The notes under the pieces were generated by a model that was not told the origin of the DNA, did not search any database, and saw only the letters and a list, made by a program, of their open reading frames with translations. DNA of 37,002 nt from Methylobacterium aquaticum (lineage in GTDB: Bacteria; Pseudomonadota; Alphaproteobacteria; Rhizobiales; Beijerinckiaceae), in assembly GCF_001043915.1 (NCBI RefSeq), contig NZ_LABX01000130.1, positions 1-37,002 on the forward strand, read 5' to 3'. The position numbers and the translations under genes are program-made. Shown in pieces: positions 25,573 to 34,752 of this stretch. The stretch's first letter is position 1. Each line of letters opens with the position of its first letter.

Positions 25573-26346
25573 TCAGCGCTGCTGGCGCTCGCTCATGCGG
25601 AAGCTGAAGCCGCGCATGCCGAGGCGGCGCCAGGATTCCGGGATCAGCGCGGCACCCCGCGCCGCGGCGGCGAGGAGGCCCGGGAAGGCGACCACCGCCT
25701 CGTCGCGGGCCAAGCCCTTGGCGATGCGCCTGGCTGCCGCCTCGGCGCTCATCTCGAGCGGGCGCCAGCCCTCGTAATCGGCCCCCATCGCGGTCTTCAC
25801 GTAGCCGGGGCAGGCCACGTTCATCCGCACGCCCTTGGGCGCCAGCTTCTCGCGCAAGGCCAGGCCATGGGCCAGCAACGCCGCCTTGGTGCCGCTATAG
25901 GCCGGTGCGTCGGGCAGCGGCGCATAGGCGGCCAGCGACGAGATCAGCGCGATCTGGCCGTGGCCCCGCGCGGCCATGAGGGCGACGGCGGGAAGCGCCA
26001 CGTTGAGCGCGCCGATCAGGTTCACGTCGAGGACCAGGAAGGCGGTCTCCTCGGTCTCCAGGCCGCCCTCCGGATGGCCGCCATTGACCCCCGCATTGGC
26101 GATGACAAGGTCGAGGCCGAGCCGTCCGGCGACGTCGCCGATCCAGGCCCGCACCCCCTCCCGGTCCCGCACGTCGAGGGACCGGGTCTCGACCGCGGCG
26201 CCCTGGCGCCGGCAGGTCTCAGCCACCGCCTCCAGGCGCTCGAGGCCGCGGGCGTTCAGGATCAGGGTGGTGCCGGGGGCGGCGTAATGCTGTGCCAGGG
26301 CTGCGCCGATGCCGCTCGACGCGCCGGTGATCAGGATGACGGGCAA
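25573..26346 (-). CDS. rkpH: RkpH-like short-chain dehydrogenase/reductase
   Basis: A 257-residue classical SDR: cofactor motif TGASSGIG at 7-14, NAG near 84-86, N109, catalytic S136/S137, Y150 and K154 (YSGTK). About 45 C-terminal residues with hydrophobic and basic character (ARGAALIPESWRRLGMRGF) may touch the membrane. The architecture resembles 3-ketodihydrosphingosine reductase-type SDRs. Sinorhizobium RkpH is an SDR in the same gene set as RkpA and RkpG, hence the name. It would reduce the ketone left by the oxoamine synthase. The ATG is at 26346; it is transcribed divergently from kpsC. Confidence 0.82.
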   Translation of the reverse strand: MPVILITGASSGIGAALAQHYAAPGTTLILNARGLERLEAVAETCRRQGAAVETRSLDVRDREGVRAWIGDVAGRLGLDLVIANAGVNGGHPEGGLETEETAFLVLDVNLIGALNVALPAVALMAARGHGQIALISSLAAYAPLPDAPAYSGTKAALLAHGLALREKLAPKGVRMNVACPGYVKTAMGADYEGWRPLEMSAEAAARRIAKGLARDEAVVAFPGLLAAAARGAALIPESWRRLGMRGFSFRMSERQQR

Positions 26347-26476
26347 AGGCGGTTCTCCGAGGAGGGATCGGAACGCGGCGGCACGGCCCGGGCCTGTAGC
26401 ACGGCCCTCTCCCCGGGGCGCGACAAAATCCGATCGGTCCGGGATTGAAAATTCAGATCGATTTTAAGGAGAACCC

Positions 26477-26536
26477 GTGCAGGACAGGGCCCGACCCGTC
26501 GCGGTCCGGTCCCGCGCGCGCCGGCCACGTGCTTGA
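26477..26536 (+). CDS. possible 19-codon Arg-rich leader peptide upstream of kpsC
   Basis: A GTG start with an excellent ribosome-binding site (AAGGAG at 26466-26471, 5-base spacing) opens a 19-codon frame ending in TGA, 80 bases before the kpsC ATG and in a different frame. Seven of the 19 residues are Arg (MQDRARPVAVRSRARRPRA). It directly follows an AT-rich patch (about 26443-26467) that is the best candidate promoter region here. It may be a regulatory upstream ORF or chance; nothing else supports it. Confidence 0.3.
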   Translation: MQDRARPVAVRSRARRPRA

Positions 26537-26616
26537 CGGGACCCGAGCGATGTGGAACGGCCCCTGCTCCGGGTTGCATCGCCTGGGCGGCACGGTCCGC
26601 AGTGAGTGAGAGGCGG

Positions 26617-28584
26617 ATGGATCGCGGCAAGCTGAAGCGGTTGTGGCCCCGGATGCCGTCGGAGTCGGAGGGGCCTGGCCCGCGGCGCTCGCGGCGCCTG
26701 GGCAGTGAGCCGACCTCGCGTCGGGTGCGGCTGAGCGACCGGTGGGACGAGGGCTTCCTGCGGCTCGGCGACGCCCGTCCCGAGCGCACCCTGAGCTACA
26801 TCATCGACGGGCTCGGCATCCATTACGATGCCACGGCGCCGAGCGAACTCGAGGTCATGCTCGAGGAGGGCGGCTGGGAATCGGACGAGCTGAGGGCCCG
26901 GGCCCGGGCCGGGATCGCGCGCCTGCGCGAGAGGCGGCTCAGCCTCGACAACGATCCGCGCCGCCGCGACCTGCCGGTGCGGACGGACCCCGCCCGCCCG
27001 CGCGTGGTCATCGTCGACCAGGCTTGCGGCGATCCGACGGTCGGGTTCGGTCTCGCCGGCGCCAGCGCCTTCGGGGCGATGCTGGCCGCCGCCGCTGCGG
27101 ATGCGCCGGAGGCCGAGCGCCTGGTGGTGATGGACCCCGCCGCGCCGGTCGGCCGGCGCGGCCATATCGACGCGGCGGCAGCGGAGGCGGCCGGCGCCGA
27201 CCTGGTGAGCGATCCCGTCGCCGCCTGGTCGGTGGCCGAGGATTGCGACCGCGTCTACGTCGTCTCGGCCCATGCCGGCTTCGAGGCGGCGCTCGCCGGC
27301 ACGCCGGTGACCTGCTTCGGCCTGCCCTTCTATGCCGGCTGGGGCTTCACCGACGACCGGCTGCACCTGCCCCGGCGCACCCGCCGGCGCAGGCCGGAGG
27401 AGGTCTTTGCCGCCGCCTACCTCGTCTGCTCGCGCTACTTCGATCCCTATACGGGGGCGCCGGCCCGGTTCGAGGACGCAGTCGCGATCCTGGATCTCGT
27501 CGCGTCGCGCTGGCGCGAGAATGCGGTGCCGACCCTCTGCGTCGGCTTCTCGGCCTGGAAGCGGGACTGGATCAGCAGGACCCTCTCGGCACCCGGCCAC
27601 CGCCCGGTGGTGCGCCGCGGGGATGCGCCGCTGACGGCGGGGGACCTCGCGCAGGTCGGCCGCGTCGTGACCTGGGCCAGCCGGATGCCCGAGGGCACGG
27701 ACGCCGCCTGTACCGCGGCGGAGGTGTCGCTCCTGCGCATGGAGGACGGCTTCCTGCGCTCGATCGGCCTCGGTGTGGCCCTGCGGCCGGGCGCCTCGCA
27801 CGTCCTCGACGCCACCGGCGTCTATTACGATTCCACGCGACCGAGCGATCTCGAGCGTCTCCTTGAGACCGGCACCTTCGCGCCCGACCTCCTCGCCCGG
27901 GCCGCCGCCCTGCGCGAGGCGGTGGTCGCGGCGCGGGTGAGCAAGTACAATGTCGGCAGCAACGCGATGCCGGCGATGCCGCGGCCCGGCCCGGTGGTGC
28001 TGGTCGCCGGCCAGGTCGAGAACGACGCCTCGATCCGCTTCGGCGGCGCGACCGTCTCGGGCAATGCCGCGCTCCTGCGCCTCGCCCGCGAGCGCAATCC
28101 CGGCGCCGTGATCGCCTTCAAGCCGCATCCGGACGTGGAGGCGGGCCTTCGTCCCGGCTGGGTGCCGCCGGACGAGCTCGCCGCCCATGCCGACGTGGTC
28201 CTGCGCGACGTCTCGGCGATCGACGCCATCGAGGCGGCGGACCGGGTCGAGGTGATGACCTCGCTGATCGGCTTCGAGGCTTTGTTGCGCGGCAAGGCCG
28301 TGACGACCCATGGCCTGCCCTTCTATGCCGGCTGGGGCCTCACCGAGGATCCGGGCTGCCCGCGCCGCACCCGCCGCCTGACGCTCGACGAGCTGGTGGC
28401 CGGCGCCCTGATCCTCTACCCGCGCTACGTCGACCCGCGCACCGGCCTGCCCTGCCCGCCCGAGGTGCTGGTGCAGCGCCTCGCCGAGGGCGACCCGGAA
28501 CTGGCGCGCCGCGCCCGCACGCCGGAAGCCGTCCTCAAGCAGGTCTGGTCTGTGATCTGGCGCCGCGTGTTGCGGCGGGGGTGA
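26617..28584 (+). CDS. kpsC: KpsC-like capsule Kdo transferase, N-terminal module degenerate
   Basis: A 655-residue protein with the two-module build of KpsC (RkpJ in rhizobia), the retaining beta-Kdo transferase that extends the glycolipid linker of group 2 capsules. Each module has a GxYYDxTxPS block (residues about 60-80 and 400-415) and a GLPFYAGWG block (about 235 and 565). Module 2 keeps the KPHPD motif (K502-D506). In module 1 the equivalent place reads VMDPAAPVG (about 171-179), so the Lys and His are gone, and its first 40 residues are shortened and Arg-rich. Module 1 may therefore be inactive. The ATG at 26617 follows GAGAGG closely. The gene runs divergently from the SDR and ends before a hairpin terminator shared with the AT-rich ORF. 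Confidence 0.88.
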   Translation: MDRGKLKRLWPRMPSESEGPGPRRSRRLGSEPTSRRVRLSDRWDEGFLRLGDARPERTLSYIIDGLGIHYDATAPSELEVMLEEGGWESDELRARARAGIARLRERRLSLDNDPRRRDLPVRTDPARPRVVIVDQACGDPTVGFGLAGASAFGAMLAAAAADAPEAERLVVMDPAAPVGRRGHIDAAAAEAAGADLVSDPVAAWSVAEDCDRVYVVSAHAGFEAALAGTPVTCFGLPFYAGWGFTDDRLHLPRRTRRRRPEEVFAAAYLVCSRYFDPYTGAPARFEDAVAILDLVASRWRENAVPTLCVGFSAWKRDWISRTLSAPGHRPVVRRGDAPLTAGDLAQVGRVVTWASRMPEGTDAACTAAEVSLLRMEDGFLRSIGLGVALRPGASHVLDATGVYYDSTRPSDLERLLETGTFAPDLLARAAALREAVVAARVSKYNVGSNAMPAMPRPGPVVLVAGQVENDASIRFGGATVSGNAALLRLARERNPGAVIAFKPHPDVEAGLRPGWVPPDELAAHADVVLRDVSAIDAIEAADRVEVMTSLIGFEALLRGKAVTTHGLPFYAGWGLTEDPGCPRRTRRLTLDELVAGALILYPRYVDPRTGLPCPPEVLVQRLAEGDPELARRARTPEAVLKQVWSVIWRRVLRRG

Positions 28585-28733
28585 AGGCCCGAGGCATCCG
28601 GTGTCCGGAAGATCGCGTCGCGATGCGGATGCAGCTTTGCTCAAGGGTGCGGAGCGAAGCTCAGTCGTCGCGAGGGCGTGACCGCGGCGCCGACTAGGCA
28701 CCGGCGCGCGGCGGGATGGACGGCCTGCGAGCA

Positions 28734-28761
28734 TAAAAAACGGGGCCGTCTCCGGCCCCGT
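28734..28761 (-). terminator. Rho-independent terminator, probably bidirectional
   Basis: A 9-bp perfect stem (ACGGGGCCG / CGGCCCCGT) with a 4-base loop. On the minus strand it is followed by a T6 run (AAAAAA at 28735-28740) and lies nine bases past the stop of the AT-rich ORF. On the plus strand CTCGTCTTT follows, a weaker tail that could still end kpsC transcripts. Confidence 0.85.
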
Positions 28762-28769
28762 CTCGTCTT

Positions 28770-29144
28770 TCAGCTCATGCGTTCGGGAGATCGATTTTTA
28801 TTGTCTTCAAAAACTACATCTAATATCACCAAAAAATCTTCATCTCCGATTTTTAGGGGAAAAATATGACCACTTGGATCTTTCTTTGGGACATCAAAGT
28901 CGAATCGTATTTTTGTCTTCGGAGGCAATTTCAAGCCACTGACTAGTTCTGCTCCGCTTTCGTCAGCTATAAAGTGTACGGTACCCCCAATCCTACCATC
29001 TCTCTCACACCATGTTCCGGTATAAAAGGCTCTTGATATATTCGTTCCTGCCACTCGCCCTCCTGGAGGAGTGAGTTTATAGCCGTTGTCGCCAAGAATG
29101 ATTGTTATTTGATCAATCTTGGATTTCGGATCATGGGAGGGCAT
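28770..29144 (-). CDS. AT-rich orphan gene, unknown function
   Basis: A 124-residue protein from the ATG at 29144; a GTG at 29171 would add nine residues. Neither start has a clear ribosome-binding site. The DNA is strikingly AT-rich for this window: 28801-28860 has 19 G+C of 60 and 28861-28920 has 21 of 60. The product is soluble, charged and probably beta-rich (KIDQITIILGDNGYKLTPP, RIGGTVHFIADESG, KTKIRFDFDVPKKDP, DFLVILDVVFEDN), with no signal peptide or known motif. Base composition and codon use point to recent transfer. It lies 36 bases after the kpsS stop on the same strand, and a terminator follows directly, so it is probably expressed with or after kpsS. Confidence 0.65.
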   Translation of the reverse strand: MPSHDPKSKIDQITIILGDNGYKLTPPGGRVAGTNISRAFYTGTWCERDGRIGGTVHFIADESGAELVSGLKLPPKTKIRFDFDVPKKDPSGHIFPLKIGDEDFLVILDVVFEDNKNRSPERMS

Positions 29145-29170
29145 GGGATAAACAATTCGATCTGCTTGCA

Positions 29171-29192
29171 CAGAACGCGCTCAGGCGTTCTG
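29171..29192 (-). other. 8-bp inverted repeat at the kpsS / AT-rich ORF junction
   Basis: CAGAACGC (29171-29178) and GCGTTCTG (29185-29192) are perfect arms around six bases that include part of the kpsS stop codon. No T-run follows, so termination would be weak. It sits exactly where the base composition changes and may mark the insertion boundary of the AT-rich segment. Confidence 0.5.
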
Positions 29193-30554
29193 CAGCGCCT
29201 CGATGCCCGGCAGGTCGTCGCCGGTCTCCGGGACGGTGCGTGCCCGGGAGCGGACCTCGAGCCAGGCGCCCTGGGTGAGGTCGAGGCGCGAGGCCGTCGC
29301 CTCGACGGCGGCGGCCAAGCCTTCGCCCTTGTAGTAGACGCCGCGGATCTGGATGTTCGCCACGATCGCCTTGATGAACGCATCCCAGAGATCGCGCCGG
29401 GGCGGCTCGGCCTGGGTCCAGAACGTTTCGAGGGCGCCCTGGTAGGTCAGTCCCTGGATGTCGTAGATCGCCGCGCCGAGCGTCATGGTCGGCTTGTTGG
29501 CGCGCATCGACCACAGACCGACGGTGCTGTTGACCGTGACGACGCCGCGGCAGCCGTCCAGCATCTTGCCGAGATCGCCACCATCGGCGAAGTCGACCCG
29601 GTCGGACACGCCCCACTTCTCCGCCGAGCGGCGCACCACGCGCGCCCAGTTGCGGATGCCGGGATCAAGGGGGTGGATCTTGACCAGCAGGCGCGACCCG
29701 GCCGGCGCGTGCTCCGAGAAGGAGCGGATCACGGCGTGGATCGGCGTCTTCAGGTCGAAGAACGGCGAATAGGCGCGGACCTGGAAGTCGTTCTCCATCT
29801 GGAGCGGCAGCACGTAGTAGGTCGTGCCGGCCTCCCGCAGGCGGCGCACCAGGGCATCGACCTGCGGACCGGTGCGCTTGGCACGCAGCATGTGCAAGCC
29901 GGTGCCGAGATAGATCAGGGCATTGTGGTGCACCTGATGCGACTTGTAGCCGGGATAAAGCCACCACAGCCAGTTGCTCATCAGGTGGTAGGCCATGTCC
30001 CAGACGGCCTGGAGCCAGAAGCTGTCGCGGTAGCGCGGCACCAGGTCGGGCTCGGGCGCCTGCGCGGCGAGGGCCATCACCGCCTCCGGGTCCTTCGGGA
30101 AGCAGCTGTCGCCCGACATGCCGTCGCGCTCCAGCGTGATCCAGTCCGGACGCAGGTAGCCGAAATCCGTCACCGTGACGTTCAGGCCGCGGGCCTTCGC
30201 GGCGGCGATCGCCACCTTGTGGTAGTAGCGCTGCTCGCCGAGCAGCATCAGGTCGGTCACACCCTCGCGGTCGATCAGGTCGGCGATGAAGGCTGGCCAG
30301 GTCTCGCGGGTGCCGCGGAAGTTGACGCCCCCGGCCCGGCGCCAGAACAGCCAGTCGCCGAAGCAGAGATTCACCCGCAGGCAGCGATGCCCCCGCGCCT
30401 CCAGCGCGTCGGCGACCCGGGCGAAATACGGCGTGATCGGGCCTTGCAGGAACAGGAAGACCTGACGCTGGGCCGGCCGGCCGTCCTGACGGGAGTCCTG
30501 CTGACGGGAATCCTGGCGGCTCGCTTCGACGTTTCGCGCGGAATCAGCTCTCAC
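29181..30554 (-). CDS. kpsS: KpsS-like capsule polysaccharide Kdo transferase/export protein
   Basis: A 457-residue member of the KpsS family, which adds the first beta-Kdo to the lyso-phosphatidylglycerol anchor of group 2 capsules. Diagnostic parts: FLFLQGPITPYFARVADALE near the N-terminus, the NLCFGDWLFW block, KIHPLDPG in the C-terminal domain, and GVVTVNSTVGLWSMRANKPT with IYDIQGLTYQG after it. Cytoplasmic, no signal peptide. The N-terminal 28 residues are Gln/Arg/Asp-rich and contain a 15-bp in-frame duplication (DSRQ repeats). I prefer the GTG at 30554, seven bases after a GAGG, over the GTG at 30560. It runs towards kpsC and divergently from kpsD, with a foreign-looking ORF behind it. 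Confidence 0.9.
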   Translation of the reverse strand: MRADSARNVEASRQDSRQQDSRQDGRPAQRQVFLFLQGPITPYFARVADALEARGHRCLRVNLCFGDWLFWRRAGGVNFRGTRETWPAFIADLIDREGVTDLMLLGEQRYYHKVAIAAAKARGLNVTVTDFGYLRPDWITLERDGMSGDSCFPKDPEAVMALAAQAPEPDLVPRYRDSFWLQAVWDMAYHLMSNWLWWLYPGYKSHQVHHNALIYLGTGLHMLRAKRTGPQVDALVRRLREAGTTYYVLPLQMENDFQVRAYSPFFDLKTPIHAVIRSFSEHAPAGSRLLVKIHPLDPGIRNWARVVRRSAEKWGVSDRVDFADGGDLGKMLDGCRGVVTVNSTVGLWSMRANKPTMTLGAAIYDIQGLTYQGALETFWTQAEPPRRDLWDAFIKAIVANIQIRGVYYKGEGLAAAVEATASRLDLTQGAWLEVRSRARTVPETGDDLPGIEALQNA

Positions 30555-31252
30555 GGGCACACCTCGAGTCTGGGCGGGAACCGGCGGCCGCGCGCGGCCT
30601 GCCGGGGGAGCCCCGGGACGGCGAAGGCCCGAGCACGCTGCTGCCAGCCTGCCCGGACGGACATTCGGGGCGCGCGTCCTTGCGCGCGAGCCGCTGACGA
30701 CCCGGACAGTACCGGCCGGCCCGGTGCGGACAATGGCGAACCTGCAACACCTGGCGAAATCTCGGCGAGCCTCACGGCGGCGTCATCACAGGGCCATCGT
30801 CGCACGGCCACGGCGGAGACCGTCGCGATCGTCCGTCGAACCAAGGTTGCCATAAGGCCGATGATCTGGGCAGGAACGTGGACGGGCCGGGGTTTATTCC
30901 CAGGATTCACCGATTGTCGACGCGCCGCGTTGCTTGCGTGCCACAGTCGGCATCCCTGCCGCCACGCTCGCGACGCATTTGCGGCCGAGGTGCGGGAGGC
31001 TCCGCCCCTGTGGCGTGGGCGCCGTGCAACACCGCCGCCGCTTATGAGCGCGGACCGTCCCGTTCATCGCTCGCGATGGCACGGGATGGTAGGGATTGCT
31101 CGCGAAGCGTGGCCGTGGGCGGTCGCGCCGGCGTGCGTCCGGGGCATCGGCCGGACGATCGGACAGGACGGATGCCGGTGCGCCGGCATCGACGGAGTTG
31201 GACGACCGGCAGGGCCCTCTCGGAGGGCCCGGGTGGTTTCGGAGGGTGGTGC
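30555..31252. other. 698-base divergent intergenic region between kpsS and kpsD
   Basis: No gene that I can support: open frames here lack ribosome-binding sites and have low-complexity Arg/Ala/Gly composition. The region should carry divergent promoters for kpsS and kpsD; no clear -35/-10 pair is seen. A CGCGCG/CGCGCG inverted repeat lies near 30671-30687 and a perfect hairpin at 31212-31230 just before the kpsD ribosome-binding site. Confidence 0.4.
31212..31230 (+). promoter_or_regulatory. perfect GC-rich hairpin just upstream of the kpsD ribosome-binding site
   Basis: GGGCCCTC and GAGGGCCC form a perfect 8-bp stem with a TCG loop, ten bases before GGAGGG (31241-31246) and 22 bases before the ATG. 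No T-tract follows. Position in the 5' leader resembles the hairpin at 480-499; a role in translation or mRNA stability is inferred. Confidence 0.45.
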
Positions 31253-32497
31253 ATGGTGCGCGTCGGTATGCCAGCGGTCCTGGCGGCTGCTTGCCTCATC
31301 GGAGGATGCAGCGGCTTCCTGCCCGCGGCCGGGCCGACGGCGAGCGCGGTCGTCGAGGGCGCCGGCGTCGCCACCGATCAGGGGCTGCTTGCCCGCTACG
31401 AATTGGTCGACGTCGATGCCGCGGTGGTCGAGGCCCTGCGCGGCCGGCCGCTCGACAGCCTGCTCGCCTCCTTCGGTGATCGCCGCGCCGCGGTGCAGCC
31501 GGTGATCGGCGTCGGCGATGCCGTGACGGTGACCATTTGGGAGGCCGGCAGCGGCGGCCTGTTCTCGGCCCCGATGATGGGCGGGCTCTCCACCGGCTCG
31601 AAATCCTCCAGCATCCCCGAGCAGATCGTGGCCCGGGACGGGACGATCTCGGTGCCTTATGCCGGCCGCATCAAGGTGGCGGGCCGGCGCACGCCGGACG
31701 TGCAGGCCCAGATCGAGCAGGATCTCGCCGGCAAGGCGATCCAGCCGCAGGTGCTCGTCACGGTGAACTCGCCGCTCAGCACCAGCGTCACGGTCCTGGG
31801 CGAGGCGGCGGCCGGCGGCGGCGGGGGAGCCCGCCTGGCGGCGGCCCGCGGTGGCTTAGGGGCTGGCCCGGTCTCCGTCCTCGGCGGCGGCCGCGTGCCG
31901 CTGACCGAGAAGGGCGACCGGCTCCTCGACGTCATCGCCACGGCGGGTGGCGTCTCGGCGCCGGTGAACGAGACCTTCGTGCGGCTCTCGCGCGGCGCGA
32001 CCACCGCGACGGTGCCGCTCACCGCGGTCGTGTCCAACCCGCGCGAAAACATCTTCCTGCGCCCGGGCGACACGCTCACCCTGGTGCGCGATCCCCAGAC
32101 CTTCCTGGCCATCGGCGCCACAGGGGCGAATTACGAGATCCCGTTCTCGGCCGAGGGCATCACGCTCGCCCAGGCGCTCGCCAAGTCCGGGGGGCTGCGC
32201 GACTTCCAGGCCGATCCGGCCGGCGTGTTCATCTTCCGGTTCGAGCCGGCCTCGGTGGTGCGCCGCCTGCGCCCGGCGAGCCCGCTCGTGTCCTCGACCT
32301 TCGTGCCGGTGGTCTACCGGATCAACATGCGCGATCCCAACAGCCTGTTCGTCTCCCAGGCGTTCCAGATGCGCAACCGCGACCTCGTCTACGTCTCGAA
32401 CGCGCCCTTCACCGAGGTCCAGAAGGTCCTCAGCGTCTTCTCGACCATCACCTCGCCGATCGCCTCCGGCGCCTCGCTCTATCAGGCGGCCAAGTAG
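31253..32497 (+). CDS. KpsD/Wza-like outer-membrane polysaccharide export lipoprotein
   Basis: A 414-residue polysaccharide export protein. The start is a lipoprotein signal peptide with lipobox IGGC, lipidated Cys19. It continues with the Poly_export domain (about 80-175; VGDAVTVTIWEA, DGTISVPYAGRIKVAGRRTPDVQAQI) and SLBB-type beta-grasp repeats (about 180-260 and 285-345). The frame is open to 30878, but the ATG at 31253 with GGAGGG six bases upstream gives the signal peptide. It would form the outer-membrane channel through which the capsule or related polymer leaves. No inner-membrane ABC transporter (kpsM/kpsT) or kpsE/wzc gene is in the window, so the partner system must be elsewhere. 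A strong bidirectional terminator follows. Confidence 0.9.
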   Translation: MVRVGMPAVLAAACLIGGCSGFLPAAGPTASAVVEGAGVATDQGLLARYELVDVDAAVVEALRGRPLDSLLASFGDRRAAVQPVIGVGDAVTVTIWEAGSGGLFSAPMMGGLSTGSKSSSIPEQIVARDGTISVPYAGRIKVAGRRTPDVQAQIEQDLAGKAIQPQVLVTVNSPLSTSVTVLGEAAAGGGGGARLAAARGGLGAGPVSVLGGGRVPLTEKGDRLLDVIATAGGVSAPVNETFVRLSRGATTATVPLTAVVSNPRENIFLRPGDTLTLVRDPQTFLAIGATGANYEIPFSAEGITLAQALAKSGGLRDFQADPAGVFIFRFEPASVVRRLRPASPLVSSTFVPVVYRINMRDPNSLFVSQAFQMRNRDLVYVSNAPFTEVQKVLSVFSTITSPIASGASLYQAAK

Positions 32498-32529
32498 CGG
32501 CTGGCCGAGGAGGCCGGGACGGTCTGGAC

Positions 32530-32560
32530 AAAAAAACGGGCCCCGCGGGGCCCGTTCTTT
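32530..32560. terminator. bidirectional Rho-independent terminator between kpsD and ettA
   Basis: ACGGGCCCC and GGGGCCCGT (32536-32544 and 32547-32555) form a very stable stem; TTCTTTGTT follows on the plus strand, and a run of seven A precedes it, giving a T-run on the minus strand. It serves the two convergent genes kpsD and ettA. Confidence 0.9.
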
Positions 32561-32618
32561 GTTGTCCGAAGCGCCGGGGTGGGACCGGGGCGGCGGAAAG
32601 CCACCCCGGTCCGGCCGC

Positions 32619-34271
<1,653 letters not shown>

Positions 34272-34448
34272 GGGCTGGACTTTCCGAGGTGTCTTGCGCG
34301 TGGTTCCGGCGGAATTCGGGGCGGGCCGATGATCTCGACGACGTTCCTGCCCGACGGGCGCCGGCGCGGGCGGCCGCGCGTGGGAATAGGGAGTGCTCCC
34401 GCGCTTACCAGGGCGGCCGGGGGGGTGCAAGGCGGCCGCGGGGCGCCC

Positions 34449-34721
34449 TCACCCGAACGGGTTCTTGACCTCCGTCGTCGCCACCCGGACCTCGTCGGCC
34501 CGATCCGGAAGGTCGTCTTCGTCTTCCAGGGCCGCCACGATCGCCGTGAGAGTCTTCGCCAGCGCCCTCGCGCGCTCCAGGCTCTGGCGGTCGCGGGACA
34601 GATCGAGCGAGCCGTGCAGCACGATCCGCGCCGTGCCGTTCTCGAGCGTCAGGTCGCCGAGGGTCTGGACCGCCGCATCGTCGGCGAAAGGGGTGAAGGC
34701 GGGCGTCGCGTGCGCGGGCAT
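34449..34721 (-). CDS. small hypothetical protein (90 aa)
   Basis: A 90-residue acidic protein (MPAHATPAFTPFADDAAVQTLGDLTLENGTARIVLHGSLDLSRD in outline, then ERARALAKTLTAIVAALEDEDDLPD). A beta-rich first half (TLGDLTLENGTARIVLHGSLDL) is followed by one helix. No signal peptide or known motif. The ATG at 34721 starts 31 bases after the endonuclease stop, so it may be the last gene of that operon; the ribosome-binding site is weak. Function unknown. Confidence 0.6.
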   Translation of the reverse strand: MPAHATPAFTPFADDAAVQTLGDLTLENGTARIVLHGSLDLSRDRQSLERARALAKTLTAIVAALEDEDDLPDRADEVRVATTEVKNPFG

Positions 34722-34752
34722 GGAAGGCTCGTGTGGGGAGGGGCGGGGCTCG

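Noticed and set aside
30878..31252. Upstream extension of the KpsD-like gene
   Set aside because: Arg/Ala/Gly-rich and without a signal; the ATG at 31253 gives a ribosome-binding site and a lipoprotein signal peptide.
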